64,000 nucleotides of DNA, from positions 69,535-133,534 of the forward strand of contig JADHZC010000001.1 in the NCBI GenBank assembly GCA_015657545.1, read 5' to 3'. The position numbers and the translations under genes are program-made. Below, piece by piece: positions 28,245 to 40,400 of this stretch; position 1 is the first letter of the stretch, and every line of letters starts with the position of its first letter. The DNA is from Rickettsia sp. (GTDB lineage Bacteria; Pseudomonadota; Alphaproteobacteria; Rickettsiales; Rickettsiaceae). The notes beneath the pieces were generated by a model, which was not told the DNA's origin, did not search any database, and saw nothing but the letters and a program-made list of their open reading frames with translations.

Positions 28245-30323
28245 ATGTCGCAAAATAAATTATCAAATATTAGAAACATAGGTATATGCGCTCATATTGA
28301 TGCCGGCAAAACTACCACAACAGAAAGAATTTTATATTACACTGGTAAATCTCATTCTATAGGGGAAGTTCATGAAGGGGAGTCTGTAATGGACTGGATG
28401 GAACAAGAGCAAGAAAGAGGTATAACTATAACTTCTGCTGCTACTACTTGTTTTTGGAAAAATAAACAGATCAATATAATAGATACTCCTGGTCATGTTG
28501 ATTTTACTGTTGAAGTTGAGAGATCTTTGCGTGTTCTTGATGGAGCTGTCGCGGTTTTTGATGGGGTTGCTGGTGTAGAAACTCAATCAGAAACTGTTTG
28601 GAGACAAGCTGATAAACATAATGTCCCGAGAATATGTTTTGTAAATAAGATGGATCGTATTGGTGCTGATTTTTATAAATGTGTTGCTATGATCAAGGAC
28701 CGATTAAATGCATCGCCTCTTGTGATAAATTTACCTGTAGGAGAAGGAGAAAAATTTTCTTCCATTATAGATTTAATTAAAATGCAAATGGTTAAATGGG
28801 AAGATGGTTCCAATGGAATGAAATTTGATTATGATGTAATATCAGATGAATATATAGAACAAGCAGAAAAATATAGAGAAATACTTTTAGAATCTTTATC
28901 TGAAATAGATGAGGATATTATGGAAAAATATTTGTCTGCTGAAAATATTTCTGAAGATGCAATACATAATGCTATAAAAAAATCTACTATTTCAGGAAGT
29001 TTTGTACCTGTTTTATGTGGTAGTGCTTTTAAAAATAAAGCTGTTCAGTCTTTGCTGGATGCTATTATATATTATTTACCTTCCCCAGAAGATTTACCCA
29101 ATATTTCTGCAACCTCCATTCGCTCTAATGAAAAAATCGAAGTTGTAGCAAAATTAGATGCTCCTTTTGTTGCTATAGCTTTTAAGGTAATGAATGATAT
29201 TTTTGTAGGGTCTTTGACTTTTGTTAGAATATATTCTGGTAAAATTTCTACAGGGGATAGCATTTTAAATGTTTCTAAAAATAAGAAAGAAAGAGTAGGA
29301 AGAATGTTATTAATGCATTCTAATAATAGAGAAGATATTAAAGTTGCTTCTGTTGGTGAAATAGTGGCAATTGCTGGATTAAAAAATACTACTACTGGAG
29401 ATAGTTTAAGTGCGATAGGTTCTAATATTTTGTTAGAGAAGATAGATTTTCCAGAGCCTGTAATACAATTAGCTGTTGAACCAAAATCTGTTGCTGATCA
29501 AGAAAAAATGTCTTTAGCTTTATCAAAATTGGCTTCTGAAGATCCATCTTTTAGAGCTAAAACTGATCATGAAACTGGTCAAACTATCATTAGTGGGATG
29601 GGTGAATTGCATTTAGAAATTTTAGTGGATAGAATGAAGAGAGAGTTTAAGGTAGAAGTTAATGTAGGACATCCTGAAGTTTCCTATAGAGAAACTATAA
29701 CTAAGTCTGGAGAAGTGGATTATACTCATAAAAAACAAACTGGTGGTGCTGGTCAATTTGCTCGTGTCAAAATGATTTTTGAGCCTCTAGATGTAGGAAA
29801 GGGTTTTGAATTTAATAGTAAAATTGTTGGAGGTGCTATACCTAAAGAATTTATACCAGGTGTAGAAAAAGGTCTAAAAGACATTTTAACAACAGGAGTT
29901 GTAGCTGGATATCCTATGGTAGATTTTAAGGTGACTCTTATTGATGGAGCTTTTCATGATGTAGATTCTAGTGTTTTAGCTTTTGAAATTGCTGCAAAAA
30001 ATGCTTTTAGAGAAGTTGTACCCAAATCTGGTCCTAAATTACTTGAACCTATTATGAAGGTTGAAGTTTTGACACCTGAAGAATATTTAGGTGATGTTAT
30101 AGGTGATTTAAATGCGAGAAGAGGAAATATTTTAGATATGGATTCTAAATCTTCTACTCAAATTATTAATGCTCATGTTCCTTTGTCTGAAATGTTTGGA
30201 TATGTAAATAATTTAAGGTCTTTATCTAGAGGTAGAGCTCAGTATAATATGATTTTTGCTCATTATGATCATGTGCCTGAATTGGTTTTGAATAAAATTT
30301 TATCTGATAAAAAAAATATATGA
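28245..30323 (+). CDS. fusA: Elongation factor G
   Basis: 692 residues with GTPase motifs [15 protein letters not shown] (G1), RGITITSAA (G2), DTPGHVDFT (G3) and NKMD (G4). Domain IV has [14 protein letters not shown]. It drives ribosomal translocation. In most bacteria tuf follows; here the next gene is tRNA-Trp, as in R. prowazekii. Confidence 0.99.
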   Translation: MSQNKLSNIRNIGICAHIDAGKTTTTERILYYTGKSHSIGEVHEGESVMDWMEQEQERGITITSAATTCFWKNKQINIIDTPGHVDFTVEVERSLRVLDGAVAVFDGVAGVETQSETVWRQADKHNVPRICFVNKMDRIGADFYKCVAMIKDRLNASPLVINLPVGEGEKFSSIIDLIKMQMVKWEDGSNGMKFDYDVISDEYIEQAEKYREILLESLSEIDEDIMEKYLSAENISEDAIHNAIKKSTISGSFVPVLCGSAFKNKAVQSLLDAIIYYLPSPEDLPNISATSIRSNEKIEVVAKLDAPFVAIAFKVMNDIFVGSLTFVRIYSGKISTGDSILNVSKNKKERVGRMLLMHSNNREDIKVASVGEIVAIAGLKNTTTGDSLSAIGSNILLEKIDFPEPVIQLAVEPKSVADQEKMSLALSKLASEDPSFRAKTDHETGQTIISGMGELHLEILVDRMKREFKVEVNVGHPEVSYRETITKSGEVDYTHKKQTGGAGQFARVKMIFEPLDVGKGFEFNSKIVGGAIPKEFIPGVEKGLKDILTTGVVAGYPMVDFKVTLIDGAFHDVDSSVLAFEIAAKNAFREVVPKSGPKLLEPIMKVEVLTPEEYLGDVIGDLNARRGNILDMDSKSSTQIINAHVPLSEMFGYVNNLRSLSRGRAQYNMIFAHYDHVPELVLNKILSDKKNI

Positions 30324-30370
30324 TAGGAATTTATAAGAGAATTTTTATTGTGTTTTTATTTTCTTTTATT

Positions 30371-30446
30371 AGGAAAGTAGCTCAATTGGTAGAGTGTCGG
30401 TCTCCAAAACCGAAGGTTGCAGGTTCGAGTCCTGTCTTTCTTGCCA
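30371..30446 (+). tRNA. tRNA-Trp (CCA anticodon)
   Basis: Cloverleaf with acceptor AGGAAAG/CTTTCTT, D-arm AGCTCAATTGGTAGAGT, anticodon loop with CCA (TCTCCAAAA), T-loop GGTTCGAGTCC, discriminator G and an encoded CCA end at 30444-30446. It lies 47 bp after fusA and 28 bp before secE in one transcript. Confidence 0.97.
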
Positions 30447-30474
30447 AGTAAAAATATATATTGTTATATAAGTG

Positions 30475-30666
30475 ATGAAAAAGTTTTTTTTAATAGAATT
30501 TTTTGCAGGAATAATTAAAGATCTTAAGACTATAGTTTGGATAGAGAAAAAAGATTTACTTTCTTTACTTTTTGTGGTTGTTTTAGCTGTTTTTCTGTGT
30601 AGTATTATAATTTTGGGCGTGGATTATGCATTTCATAATCTAGTAAAAATTTTGATTAATTGGTAG
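30475..30666 (+). CDS. secE: Protein translocase subunit SecE
   Basis: 63 residues from ATG 30475 (a GTG lies directly before it). The FFAGIIKDLKTIVWIEKKDL amphipathic segment and one membrane helix (LLFVVVLAVFLCSIIILGV) are the core of short SecE. It clamps SecY in the inner-membrane channel. Position between tRNA-Trp and nusG agrees. Confidence 0.95.
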   Translation: MKKFFLIEFFAGIIKDLKTIVWIEKKDLLSLLFVVVLAVFLCSIIILGVDYAFHNLVKILINW

Positions 30667-30688
30667 TGAGTATACACTTTTTATTTTG

Positions 30689-31219
30689 ATGTTTGATTGG
30701 TACGTACTTTATACTAGCTCTGGAAATGAAAAAAAGATAAAAGATGTGTTAGAGGAACATATCAAAAAAATTAAGGTTGAAAAATTTTTTGAAGATATTG
30801 TAGTTCCTGTTGTTGAAATTCCAGAAGTGAAAAGAGGAAAAAAAATTTTAACTGAAAAAAAAATGATGCCAGGTTATCTTTTATTAAAAATGGAAATGAA
30901 TGATATTTCTTTAGGAGTTGTAAAACAGGTAGCTAAAAATTCTGGATTTTTAGGGGGAAAAAATTATCCTGTACCCCTTAGTAAAAAAGAGGTAAGTGAA
31001 ATATTTGGAAGACTTCAAAAAGAGAAGCAAAATGTTAAAATTTTAGCTCCTTATAAAATAGGAGATAAAATAGAAATATTAGAAGGTCCTTTTGATTCTT
31101 TTAGTGGAACAGTAGATTCTGTAGATTTGAATGCACAAAAACTTAAAATATCAGTTTCAATTTTTGGTAAAGCAACTCCTATAGTTTTAAAATTTGATCA
31201 AGTGAACAAAATAGAATAG
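30689..31219 (+). CDS. nusG: Transcription antitermination protein NusG
   Basis: 176 residues from ATG 30689; a TTG precedes it in frame. The NGN domain opens with WYVLYTSSGNEKKI and includes MMPGYLLLKME. The KOW domain has GDKIEILEGPFDSFSGTV. It binds RNA polymerase and couples it to the ribosome or Rho. The insert EVKRGKKILTEKK is normal for NusG. Confidence 0.97.
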   Translation: MFDWYVLYTSSGNEKKIKDVLEEHIKKIKVEKFFEDIVVPVVEIPEVKRGKKILTEKKMMPGYLLLKMEMNDISLGVVKQVAKNSGFLGGKNYPVPLSKKEVSEIFGRLQKEKQNVKILAPYKIGDKIEILEGPFDSFSGTVDSVDLNAQKLKISVSIFGKATPIVLKFDQVNKIE

Positions 31220-31227
31220 GTTTTATT

Positions 31228-31656
31228 ATGAAAAAAAAGATTAGTTCATATATTAAATTAACTATACCTGCTGGTGGAGCTAAACCTGCGCCTCCTGTTG
31301 GACCTGCTTTAGGGCAGAAGGGGGTCAAAATAATGGATTTTTGTAATAGTTTTAATCAAGCTACTAAAGATTATGATTCTGGAACGCCAATTCCAGTTGT
31401 AATTACTGTTTTTGTTGATAAATCTTTTGAATTTGTTACGAAAACTCCTCCTGTTTCTTTTTATTTAAAGAAATATGCTGGAGTTTCTAAAGGTTCTTCA
31501 GAAACTAAGAAAGGTCCTACAATTGGATCAGTTACTTTAGATGAATGTAAGGAAATAGCTAATATTAAAATGAAAGATTTGAATGCTTTTACTATAGATG
31601 CAGCTTTGAAAATGGTTTTAGGTTCTGCTTTATCTATGGGTATAGAAGTAAAATAA
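31228..31656 (+). CDS. rplK: 50S ribosomal protein L11
   Basis: 142 residues. Signatures are IPAGGAKPAPPVGPALGQKG at the N-terminus and FEFVTKTPPVSFYLKK. It is part of the GTPase-associated centre and starts 8 bp after nusG. Confidence 0.99.
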   Translation: MKKKISSYIKLTIPAGGAKPAPPVGPALGQKGVKIMDFCNSFNQATKDYDSGTPIPVVITVFVDKSFEFVTKTPPVSFYLKKYAGVSKGSSETKKGPTIGSVTLDECKEIANIKMKDLNAFTIDAALKMVLGSALSMGIEVK

Positions 31657-31667
31657 GGAAAAAAGAT

Positions 31668-32348
31668 ATGGGAAAAAAATTATTAGATTTAAAAAAAAAG
31701 ATAGATAGGGATCAAAATTACAAGCTTATGGATGCAGTTCAATTATTAAAAGAAAATAGTTTTGTTTCTTTTAATGAAAATTTAGATATAGCAATAAAGC
31801 TTGGAGTCGATCCTAAAAATTCTGCGCAAAATGTTAGAGGTAGTATAATTTTACCTCATTCTGTTGAAAAAAAAATTAGATTAGCTGTTATTTGTGGAGA
31901 AGAGTTAAAAGAAGAAGTTGAAAAACTAGGAGTTAATTTTTGTAATGCAGAAGCTATAATAGATTCTATTAAGAAAAAAGAGATAAATTTTGATATATGT
32001 GTTTGCGATTCTACAATGATTGGTTTGGTAAGCTCTGTAGCGAAGATTCTTGGTCCTAAGGGGCTTATGCCTAATATTAGAAATGGTACTTTGACTTCTG
32101 ATGTTTTATCTGCTATTAAAAATCTTAAAAAAGGTCAAATTGATTATAAAATTGATAAAAATTCTATAATACATTCTTCCGTTGGAAAATTATCCTTTTC
32201 TGTAGATGATTTAGTGGAAAATATTAAGGTATTTTTAGATAAGATTAAAAATTCTAAACCCCAGGATTTTAAGGGGATGTTCTTAAAAAAAATTTCCTTA
32301 ACCTCTACTATGGGGATTGGATTAAAAATTGATTTATTAAGTGTTTAA
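31668..32348 (+). CDS. rplA: 50S ribosomal protein L1
   Basis: 226 residues. Contains GVDPKNSAQNVRGSIILPH and the central KILGPKGLMPNIRNGT. It forms the L1 stalk and in many bacteria also represses its own mRNA. Eleven bases separate it from rplK. Confidence 0.98.
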   Translation: MGKKLLDLKKKIDRDQNYKLMDAVQLLKENSFVSFNENLDIAIKLGVDPKNSAQNVRGSIILPHSVEKKIRLAVICGEELKEEVEKLGVNFCNAEAIIDSIKKKEINFDICVCDSTMIGLVSSVAKILGPKGLMPNIRNGTLTSDVLSAIKNLKKGQIDYKIDKNSIIHSSVGKLSFSVDDLVENIKVFLDKIKNSKPQDFKGMFLKKISLTSTMGIGLKIDLLSV

Positions 32349-32362
32349 GCGGTTAATTAATT

Positions 32363-32878
32363 GTGTTAAAACAAGAAAAAAGTAAATTAATAGATGAATT
32401 GTCTGAGATATATTTGAACAAAAAAATTATATTTTTTGTTAAATATAGTCATCTTTCAGTTCATTTTGTTGAAGAGTTGCGCGTTGAGTTAAGGGAGTGT
32501 GGTGCGTGTTTAAAGATAGTAAAAAATAGGCTTTCTAAAATATCTTTTCAAAAAAATTCTATTCATTATGACGAGAGTTTTTTTGTAGGTCCTAATGCTA
32601 TAGCTTATTCGGATGATCCTATAGAAACTGTGAAAATATTGTTAAAATTTAGCAAAAAAAATGAAAAACTATGTTTATTTGCTGGCTTGTTTGAAAAATC
32701 TATTTTGCAGTATGAAGATTTAGTACAATTATCCAAAGTTCCTAGCTTAGATGTTCTTAGATTTAATATAATACAGTCTTTGCTTTTTCCTGGAAGAAGG
32801 ATTTTAAAAAATCTACAAGATTCTTCTTCTAAAATCATTTATTTATTAAATAATTTATCAAGTAAAAAAAAGGAGTAA
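32363..32878 (+). CDS. rplJ: 50S ribosomal protein L10
   Basis: 171 residues with a GTG start. VEELRVELRECGACLKIVKN-type N-terminal domain, FVGPNAIAYS, and the C-terminal helix that holds L7/L12 dimers. More divergent than its neighbours, but size and position between rplA and rplL are decisive. Confidence 0.95.
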   Translation: MLKQEKSKLIDELSEIYLNKKIIFFVKYSHLSVHFVEELRVELRECGACLKIVKNRLSKISFQKNSIHYDESFFVGPNAIAYSDDPIETVKILLKFSKKNEKLCLFAGLFEKSILQYEDLVQLSKVPSLDVLRFNIIQSLLFPGRRILKNLQDSSSKIIYLLNNLSSKKKE

Positions 32879-32880
32879 TT

Positions 32881-33279
32881 ATGAGTACAAAAAAAAATTT
32901 AGATATTAAACAACTTGTTAACGATCTTTCTTCATTGACTATTTTAGAAGCTTCTAGTTTATCAAAGCTTTTAGAAGAAGAGTGGGGTATTTCTGCTTCT
33001 AATATGGTTGCTGCTGCTCCAGTTGCTGTAGGGGGAGATGCTCAAACACAAGAAGTTGTTACAGAAAAAACGGAATTTGATGTAAAGATGATTTCTTTTG
33101 GAGAAAAAAAATTAGAGGTCATAAGAACTATACGATCTGTTTTGGGTCTAGGATTAAAGGAATCTAAAGAATTTGTTGAAAAAGCTCCAATAGAGATTAA
33201 AAAATCTGTTGCAAAAGGAGAGGCTGAAGATATAAAAACTAAGTTAGAAAATGCAGGAGCTCAGATAGAGATCTTATAA
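32881..33279 (+). CDS. rplL: 50S ribosomal protein L7/L12
   Basis: 132 residues. The N-terminal dimer region is followed by an alanine-rich hinge (AAAPVAVGGDAQT). The C-terminal domain has EVIRTIRSVLGLGLKESKEF and GAQIEIL. Four dimers recruit translation factors to the ribosome. A Shine-Dalgarno (AAGGAG) precedes the ATG. Confidence 0.98.
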   Translation: MSTKKNLDIKQLVNDLSSLTILEASSLSKLLEEEWGISASNMVAAAPVAVGGDAQTQEVVTEKTEFDVKMISFGEKKLEVIRTIRSVLGLGLKESKEFVEKAPIEIKKSVAKGEAEDIKTKLENAGAQIEIL

Positions 33280-33339
33280 TGCTTAGATTTAATATTCAAG
33301 ATTTAAAAAATTTTTATATTTTTTAATTAGTTTGTTTTT

Positions 33340-36300
33340 ATGAGTAAAGGTGATTTTTCAGTACAAAGTTCTCGTATTAGAAAGAGCTTTGCTACTAAGG
33401 GATTGGTAGCACATGTCCCGAATCTTATATCTATGTACCGAAATTCATATGAGAATGATTTTTTGCAGATTAATTGTGTTAATGGAGAATTAAGAGAAAA
33501 AAAGGGTTTACAAGCTGTATTATCTAGTATTTTTCCAATCACAGACAATAGTTCTTATAGTTTAGAATTTGTTAAATATTCTTTAGAAAGGAAGACGGAT
33601 TCTATATCTGATTGCAAGCGTAATGGTAAAACATATGCGATTTCTTTATGGGTAACTTTAAGAATAGTTCTTTGGGATTTGATTGAAGGATCTGATGAAA
33701 AAGATATTAAAGGGGTTAAGGATCAAGAAGTATTTATGTGTGAAATACCTATGATGACTCCTAATAGTACTTTTGTAGTGAATGGCATTGAAAGAGCTGT
33801 TGTATCTCAGATGCATAGATCTCCTGGAGTATTTTTTTTTCATGATGATGGTAAAACAAATAGTTTTAGTAAATTACTATATTTTTCTAGAATTATTCCT
33901 TATAGAGGGTCTTGGTTAGATTTTGAGTTTGATATCAGAGATTTGTTGTTTTTTAGAGTAGATAAAAAAAGGAAGATGCTTGTTACTTCTCTTTTTTTAG
34001 CTCTTGGTATGAATAGACAAGAAATAATAGATTTTTTTTATAAAAAAATAGAATGTATTTCTTGTGATAATGGATTTAAGGTTGATTTATCAATTTTTGG
34101 TAATTCAGTTAGGAGAATTGGTTTTGATGTTTTAGATGCTAATACTGGGGATATTATTTTAAATAAAGGTAATAAAATTACTCCTACTTTGTTAAAAAAA
34201 TTTAAAACAAATGGTATCAAAGATATTATTATACCTCAAGAATTTTTATATGATCGCTATTTAGCTGAAGATGTAATAGATTCAGAAACAGGAGAAGTTA
34301 TAGCAAATATAACGGAAGCTTTAACGGAAGATTTTTTTAGTAAAATTTCTAAGATTAGTCATGTTGTACAAAAGATATCAGTGATAGAGTATCCTGCTAA
34401 TAGTGATGCTTATATAAGGAACAGTTTAGTTCTTGATAAAAATTTAGATCAAGCATCTGCTCTTATTGAGATATTTAAAACTCTGAGACCAGGAGAGTCT
34501 GCTACTAAAGAATCTGGAGAATATTTGTTAAAATCTCTTTTTTTTACTCCTGAAAGATATGATTTATCTACCGTTGGTAGAATTAAAATGAATCATAGAC
34601 TTTATAAAAACACGGATAAGAATTCTGCTTGTTTGGATTTTGAAGATATAAAATATACTGTCAAGACTTTGATAGATATTAAAGATGGTTTTGGAAATGT
34701 AGATGATATAGATCATCTTGGCAATAGACGCGTAAGAGCTGTAGGAGAATTGGTTGAAAATCAATTTAGGATAGGCTTTTCTAAAGTTGAACGAATCATT
34801 AAAGAAAAGATTGCTATGGTAGATATGGATAATATTATGCCTCAAGATCTGCTAAATACAAAAATATTATCTTCTGCTATAAAAGAATTTTTTAATCTTT
34901 CTCAATTTTCTCAATTTATGGATCAAACAAATCCTCTTTCTGAGATTACTCATATAAGAAGATTATCAGCTTTGGGTCCTGGAGGTGTTAGTAGAGAAAG
35001 AGTTGGTTTTGAAGTAAGAGATGTTCATCCTACTCATTATGGAAGGATATGTCCTATTGAAACGCCTGAAGGGCAAAGTATAGGTCTAATTAATTCTTTA
35101 GCAAGTTATGCTCGAATTAATAGATATGGATTTATTGAAAGTCCTTATAGAGTAGTAAAAGACGGTTATATAACGGATGAGATAAGATATTTATCAGCTT
35201 CTGAAGAGGAAAGATATAAGATAGCTCAATATAATGTTTTGTCAAATTCTGAAGGCAAAATTGTGGAATCAGATGTAAATTGTAGAACTAATTCAGGAGA
35301 TTTTATTATTTGTTCTCCTGTAGAAGTAGATTTTATAGATTTAAGCCCTATGCAAGTTGTTTCTGTGGCTGCTTCTCTTATTCCCTTTTTAGAAAATGAT
35401 GATGCAAATAGAGCGCTAATGGGTTCTAATATGCAAAGGCAAGCTGTACCTTTAATTTCTCCTGACGCACCTGTGGTAGGAACTGGTATTGAAAGAAATG
35501 TTGCAATGGATTCAGGAGCAGTTCTTTTATCAACTATTAATGGTATTGTAGAATTTGTAGATTCTACACATATAATAGTTAGATCTACTGATGATGGCGA
35601 AGAAATGGTTAAAATATATTCTTTAAAGAAATATGAAAAATCTAATCATAATACCTGTATAACTCAGAAAGCTGTTGTGAATAAGGGTGATATAGTTACA
35701 AAAGGTAGTTTACTTGCGGATGGACAATCTACCGAAAAAGGAGAAATAGCGCTTGGTAAGAATGTTTTAGTAGCATTTATGTCTTGGAATGGTTATAATT
35801 TTGAGGATTCTATTATAGTTTCTGAAAGGGTTTTGAGAAAAGATTATTTTACTTCGATTCATATTGAAGAATTTGAAATAATAGCTCGAGATACTAGATT
35901 GGGTCCTGAAGAGATTACTCGTGATATGCCTAATGTAGGAGAAGAAAATCTTAGACATTTAGATGAATCTGGCATTATTTATATAGGTTCTCAAGTTAAA
36001 CCTGGAGATATATTGGTTGGTAAAGTAACCCCTAAAAGCGAAACTGCTGTTACTCCTGAAGAAAAGTTGTTGAGAGCCATTTTTGGAGAAAAAGCTGCTG
36101 AAGTTAAAGATTCTTCATTATATGTTCCGCCTGGAGTTTATGGAGTTGTAGTGGATGTAAAAGTGTTTTCTCGTCGTGGTACAGAAAAAGATGAACGTTC
36201 TTTGTCTATAGATCAAGAAGAAATAGATAAACTCATTGTAGAGAAAAACAGGGAGCAATCTATGATAGATTCTATAACTAAGGCAAGGCTTATTGGTTTA

Positions 36301-37443
36301 TTTTTAGGAGAAAAATCTGAGACGAAGAATAATTTTGTTAATAAAGGAGACGTTTTTTCCCAAGAAATTTTAGAAAAAATTTCTTTGTCAGCGTTTTGGA
36401 AATTAGAAATGTCTGATAAAAACAAAATGGAATTTTTAAAAAAAATAGAAGATAAATATTTTGAAAATTTTTCTAATATTAATCAAAGATTAGAAAAGAA
36501 GATAAAAAAAATAAGACAAGGAGATGATCTTCCTCAAGGAACTTTGAAAATAGCTAAGGTTTTTGTTGCTAATAAATATAAAATTCAACCTGGAGATAAA
36601 ATGTCTGGTCGACATGGAAACAAAGGGGTGATTTCTAAAATTGTTCCAGAAGAAGATATGCCATTTTTAGATGATGGTACAGTTGTAGATATTATACTTA
36701 ATCCTTTAGGAATACCGTCTAGAATGAACGTAGGGCAAATTTTAGAAACACATTTAGGGTGGGCTGCTAAAAATCTTGCTAAAAAAATTAATAAAAAACT
36801 TTCTGATTATCGTACTAATAAGGGAATTATAGATACCGTTCAAGAATTTGTAAAAACGTTATATGAAGGCAATGAACAAATAACTACTCAATTGAATAAT
36901 TTTTCAGATGAAGAATTTTTAAATTTTTGTAAAAATTTTGATAAATTTTTTTATTTTGCAACTGCAGTATTTGATGGAGCTAAAATTTCAGATATTAAAA
37001 AAATGCTCAAATTGTCAGATCAAGATAGTTCTGGTCAAATTTTTTTGAGAGATGGTAGAACAGGTTTATGTTTTGATAGAAAGGTAACTATAGGATATAA
37101 ATATTTGTTGAAGCTACATCACTTAGTTGATGATAAAATACATGCTCGTTCTATAGGTCCTTATAGTTTGGTAACACAACAACCTTTGGGAGGTAAATCC
37201 CATTTTGGAGGTCAGAGATTTGGAGAGATGGAATGTTGGGCTTTACAAGCATATGGAGCGTCTTATACTCTTCAAGAAATGTTAACTATTAAATCTGATG
37301 ATGTAGTGGGTAGAATTAAAACTTATGAATCTATAGTAAAGGGTGATAAGAATTTCGAATCTGGTATTCCAGAATCTTTTAACGTTATGATAAAAGAATT
37401 ACGTTCTTTATGTTTAAATGTACAGCTGAGTGTAATTTCTTAA
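33340..37443 (+). CDS. rpoB: RNA polymerase beta subunit
   Basis: 1,367 residues, usual for alphaproteobacteria. Recognised blocks include the rifampicin region ([19 protein letters not shown]), [44 protein letters not shown] and [18 protein letters not shown]. With rpoC it forms the catalytic core of RNA polymerase. It is part of the long str-rpo transcript. Confidence 0.99.
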   Translation: MSKGDFSVQSSRIRKSFATKGLVAHVPNLISMYRNSYENDFLQINCVNGELREKKGLQAVLSSIFPITDNSSYSLEFVKYSLERKTDSISDCKRNGKTYAISLWVTLRIVLWDLIEGSDEKDIKGVKDQEVFMCEIPMMTPNSTFVVNGIERAVVSQMHRSPGVFFFHDDGKTNSFSKLLYFSRIIPYRGSWLDFEFDIRDLLFFRVDKKRKMLVTSLFLALGMNRQEIIDFFYKKIECISCDNGFKVDLSIFGNSVRRIGFDVLDANTGDIILNKGNKITPTLLKKFKTNGIKDIIIPQEFLYDRYLAEDVIDSETGEVIANITEALTEDFFSKISKISHVVQKISVIEYPANSDAYIRNSLVLDKNLDQASALIEIFKTLRPGESATKESGEYLLKSLFFTPERYDLSTVGRIKMNHRLYKNTDKNSACLDFEDIKYTVKTLIDIKDGFGNVDDIDHLGNRRVRAVGELVENQFRIGFSKVERIIKEKIAMVDMDNIMPQDLLNTKILSSAIKEFFNLSQFSQFMDQTNPLSEITHIRRLSALGPGGVSRERVGFEVRDVHPTHYGRICPIETPEGQSIGLINSLASYARINRYGFIESPYRVVKDGYITDEIRYLSASEEERYKIAQYNVLSNSEGKIVESDVNCRTNSGDFIICSPVEVDFIDLSPMQVVSVAASLIPFLENDDANRALMGSNMQRQAVPLISPDAPVVGTGIERNVAMDSGAVLLSTINGIVEFVDSTHIIVRSTDDGEEMVKIYSLKKYEKSNHNTCITQKAVVNKGDIVTKGSLLADGQSTEKGEIALGKNVLVAFMSWNGYNFEDSIIVSERVLRKDYFTSIHIEEFEIIARDTRLGPEEITRDMPNVGEENLRHLDESGIIYIGSQVKPGDILVGKVTPKSETAVTPEEKLLRAIFGEKAAEVKDSSLYVPPGVYGVVVDVKVFSRRGTEKDERSLSIDQEEIDKLIVEKNREQSMIDSITKARLIGLFLGEKSETKNNFVNKGDVFSQEILEKISLSAFWKLEMSDKNKMEFLKKIEDKYFENFSNINQRLEKKIKKIRQGDDLPQGTLKIAKVFVANKYKIQPGDKMSGRHGNKGVISKIVPEEDMPFLDDGTVVDIILNPLGIPSRMNVGQILETHLGWAAKNLAKKINKKLSDYRTNKGIIDTVQEFVKTLYEGNEQITTQLNNFSDEEFLNFCKNFDKFFYFATAVFDGAKISDIKKMLKLSDQDSSGQIFLRDGRTGLCFDRKVTIGYKYLLKLHHLVDDKIHARSIGPYSLVTQQPLGGKSHFGGQRFGEMECWALQAYGASYTLQEMLTIKSDDVVGRIKTYESIVKGDKNFESGIPESFNVMIKELRSLCLNVQLSVIS

Positions 37444-37486
37444 AATCTTGTAATGAATTTTTTTGTAATCTTATATTTAATTTGAT

Positions 37487-40400
37487 ATGAATGAAGTTGT
37501 AGGTCAACAATTTGATAGGATCAAAATTAATATTGCTAGTTCTGAACAAATTAGAGATTGGTCTTTTGGTGAGGTAACGAAACCTGAAACCATTAATTAT
37601 AGAACATTTAAGCCAGAAAAAGATGGATTATTTTGTTCTAGAATTTTTGGTCCTACTAAAGATTATGAATGTCTTTGTGGGAAATATAAAAGAATGAAAT
37701 ATAAGGGCATTATATGTGAAAAATGTGGTGTAGAAATTATTTCTTCTAAGGTCAGGAGAGATAGGATGGGACATATAGAATTGGCAGCTCCTGTGGTGCA
37801 TATATGGTTTTTAAAGTCCCTTCCTTCTAGGATTGCAATTTTACTCAATATGACTATTAAAGATATAGAGAAAATTATATATTTTGAAAATTATGTTGTG
37901 TTAGATCCTCAGTTGACTAACCTTAAAAAGGGGGATTTGTTAACTGAGGATGCTTACTGTAAAGCTCAAGATAAGTACGGAGATGATAGTTTTATAGCAT
38001 CTATAGGTGCAGAAGTAATACAGATGTTACTTAAAGAGTTAGATTTGTCTGCTCTCAGAATCGAACTTCAGGAATCTTTAGAGAACACTTCTTCAGAAAC
38101 AAAAAGGAAAAAAATCATCAAAAGATTGAAATTGGTAGAAGAATTTTTGACTTCTGGCAACAAACCTGAATGGATGGTAATAAATGTTTTACCTGTGATT
38201 CCTCCAGATATTAGACCTTTGGTTATGTTAGATGGAGGGAGATTTGCTGCTTCAGATCTAAATGAGCTGTATAGAAGAGTTATTAATAGGAACAACAGGT
38301 TAAAGAGGCTTTTAGAACTTGATGCTCCTGAGATAATTATTCGTAATGAAAAAAGAATGTTGCAAGAGTCCGTTATAGCGCTTTTTGATAATAGTAGGAA
38401 GGGTAAGGCTGTAGTAAGTTCTAATAAGAGACCATTTAAGTCTTTGAGTGATATGCTTAAAGGAAAACAAGGGCGATTTAGACAAAATCTTCTTGGGAAA
38501 AGAGTAGATTATTCTGGGCGTTCTGTTATTGTTGTTGGTCCTGAATTAAAGTTGCATCAATGTGGATTGCCTAAAAAAATGGCGTTGGAATTATTTAAGC
38601 CATTTGTATATTCTAAGTTAGAATTATATGGTATTACTACTACTATTAAGGCTTCTAAAAAAATGGTTGAAGATGAGGATAATGTAGTATGGGATATTTT
38701 GGAAAAAGTTATAAGAGAACATCCTGTTTTATTAAATAGAGCTCCTACATTACACAGATTGGGTATTCAAGCTTTTGAACCTCTTTTAATAGAAGGGAAG
38801 GCAATACAATTACATCCATTAGTATGTGCTGCTTTTAATGCAGATTTTGACGGAGATCAAATGGCTGTACATGTTCCTCTTTCAATAGAGGCTCAGGTTG
38901 AATCAAGAGTATTGATGATGTCGACTAATAATATTCTAAGTCCAGCTAACGGGAAGCCTATTATATCTGCTGATAAGGATATAGTGTTAGGTCTATATTA
39001 TCTTACTTTAGATGTAGATAATATTAAAAAGTCTTTAGGAGTATTTGCTGACTTTCATGAAGTAGAAGCAGCATTATTTGCAAATAAGATTACTCTGCAT
39101 ACTAAAATAAAAACTAGGGTAAAATTATTAAATGTAAATAATGATTTGGCATATTCTGTCGTAGAAACAACAGCTGGTAGATTGATTTTGGGACAGTTAT
39201 TACCTAAAAATAATTTTATAGATTTTCGTATACTAAATTTGCAGATGACTAAAAAATCCATTTCAAATGTGATTGATTCTGTTTATAGATATTGTGGTCA
39301 AAAAACTGCTGTGGTTTTTGCAGATAAAATAATGCGTTTAGGTTTTAAGTATGCGACTATTGCTGGTGTATCATTTGGAATGGATGATATGGTTGTGCCA
39401 CCTTCTAAAAACCAGCATATAGAAATTGCTAGTGAAAGAATAAAAATATTTGAAGAACAATATTCTGATGGTTTGATTACATATGGTGAGAAGTATAATA
39501 AAGTTATAGATGCTTGGTCTATATGTACTGATGATATAGCTCAAGATATGATGAAACATATTGAAGATTTATCATTTGTAAAAGATTCTAAGGAAATTAG
39601 TTTTGATAATCAAATAAATATTAACTCTATATATATGATGTATGCTTCTGGAGCTAGAGGTTCTTCTGCACAAATTAAACAATTGGTTGGAATGAGAGGA
39701 CTTATGACCAAACCATCGGGAGAGATAATAGAAACTCCAATCATTTCTAATTTTAGAGAAGGTTTAACTGTAAGGGAATATTTTAACTCTACTCATGGTG
39801 CAAGAAAGGGGCTAGCTGATACTGCTTTAAAAACAGCAAATTCTGGGTATTTAACAAGAAGATTAGTAGATGTTGCTCAAGATTGTATAGTTACAATTCA
39901 TGATTGTAGGACAAAAAATTTCTTAGAAGTGAGATCTAAAATAGAAGGAGGAGAGGTCATTTTGTCATTAGCTGCTCAGGTATTGGGTAGAACTTTGGCT
40001 TGTGATGCACATCATCCGCTTAATAATGAATTAATTGCAAAAGCTGGTGATATTATAGATGAAGAGACATTAGACAAAATAGAAATTTCTGGATTGGATG
40101 TTCTAAAATTGAGGTCTTTGTTATTTTGTGAAAGTGAAGTTGGGGTTTGTTCTAAATGTTATGGAAGAGATCTGGCTTCTGGAAAATTAGTCTCAGTAGG
40201 AGAGGCCGTTGGTGTAATAGCAGCTCAATCTATAGGAGAACCTGGTACGCAGTTAACTATGAGAACATTCCATATAGGGGGGGCAGCGACTAGAGGCACT
40301 GATATTTCTTCTATAGAGTCTGGTTATGATGCAAAAATAAAGATAATAAATCTTAATTTAGCAAAAAATTCTGAAGGAAAAAATATAGTAATGAGTCGCT

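Noticed and set aside
30324..30370. A missing tuf remnant between fusA and tRNA-Trp
   Set aside because: Only 47 bp are present and no EF-Tu sequence is recognisable; the order matches the known Rickettsia arrangement rather than a recent deletion.
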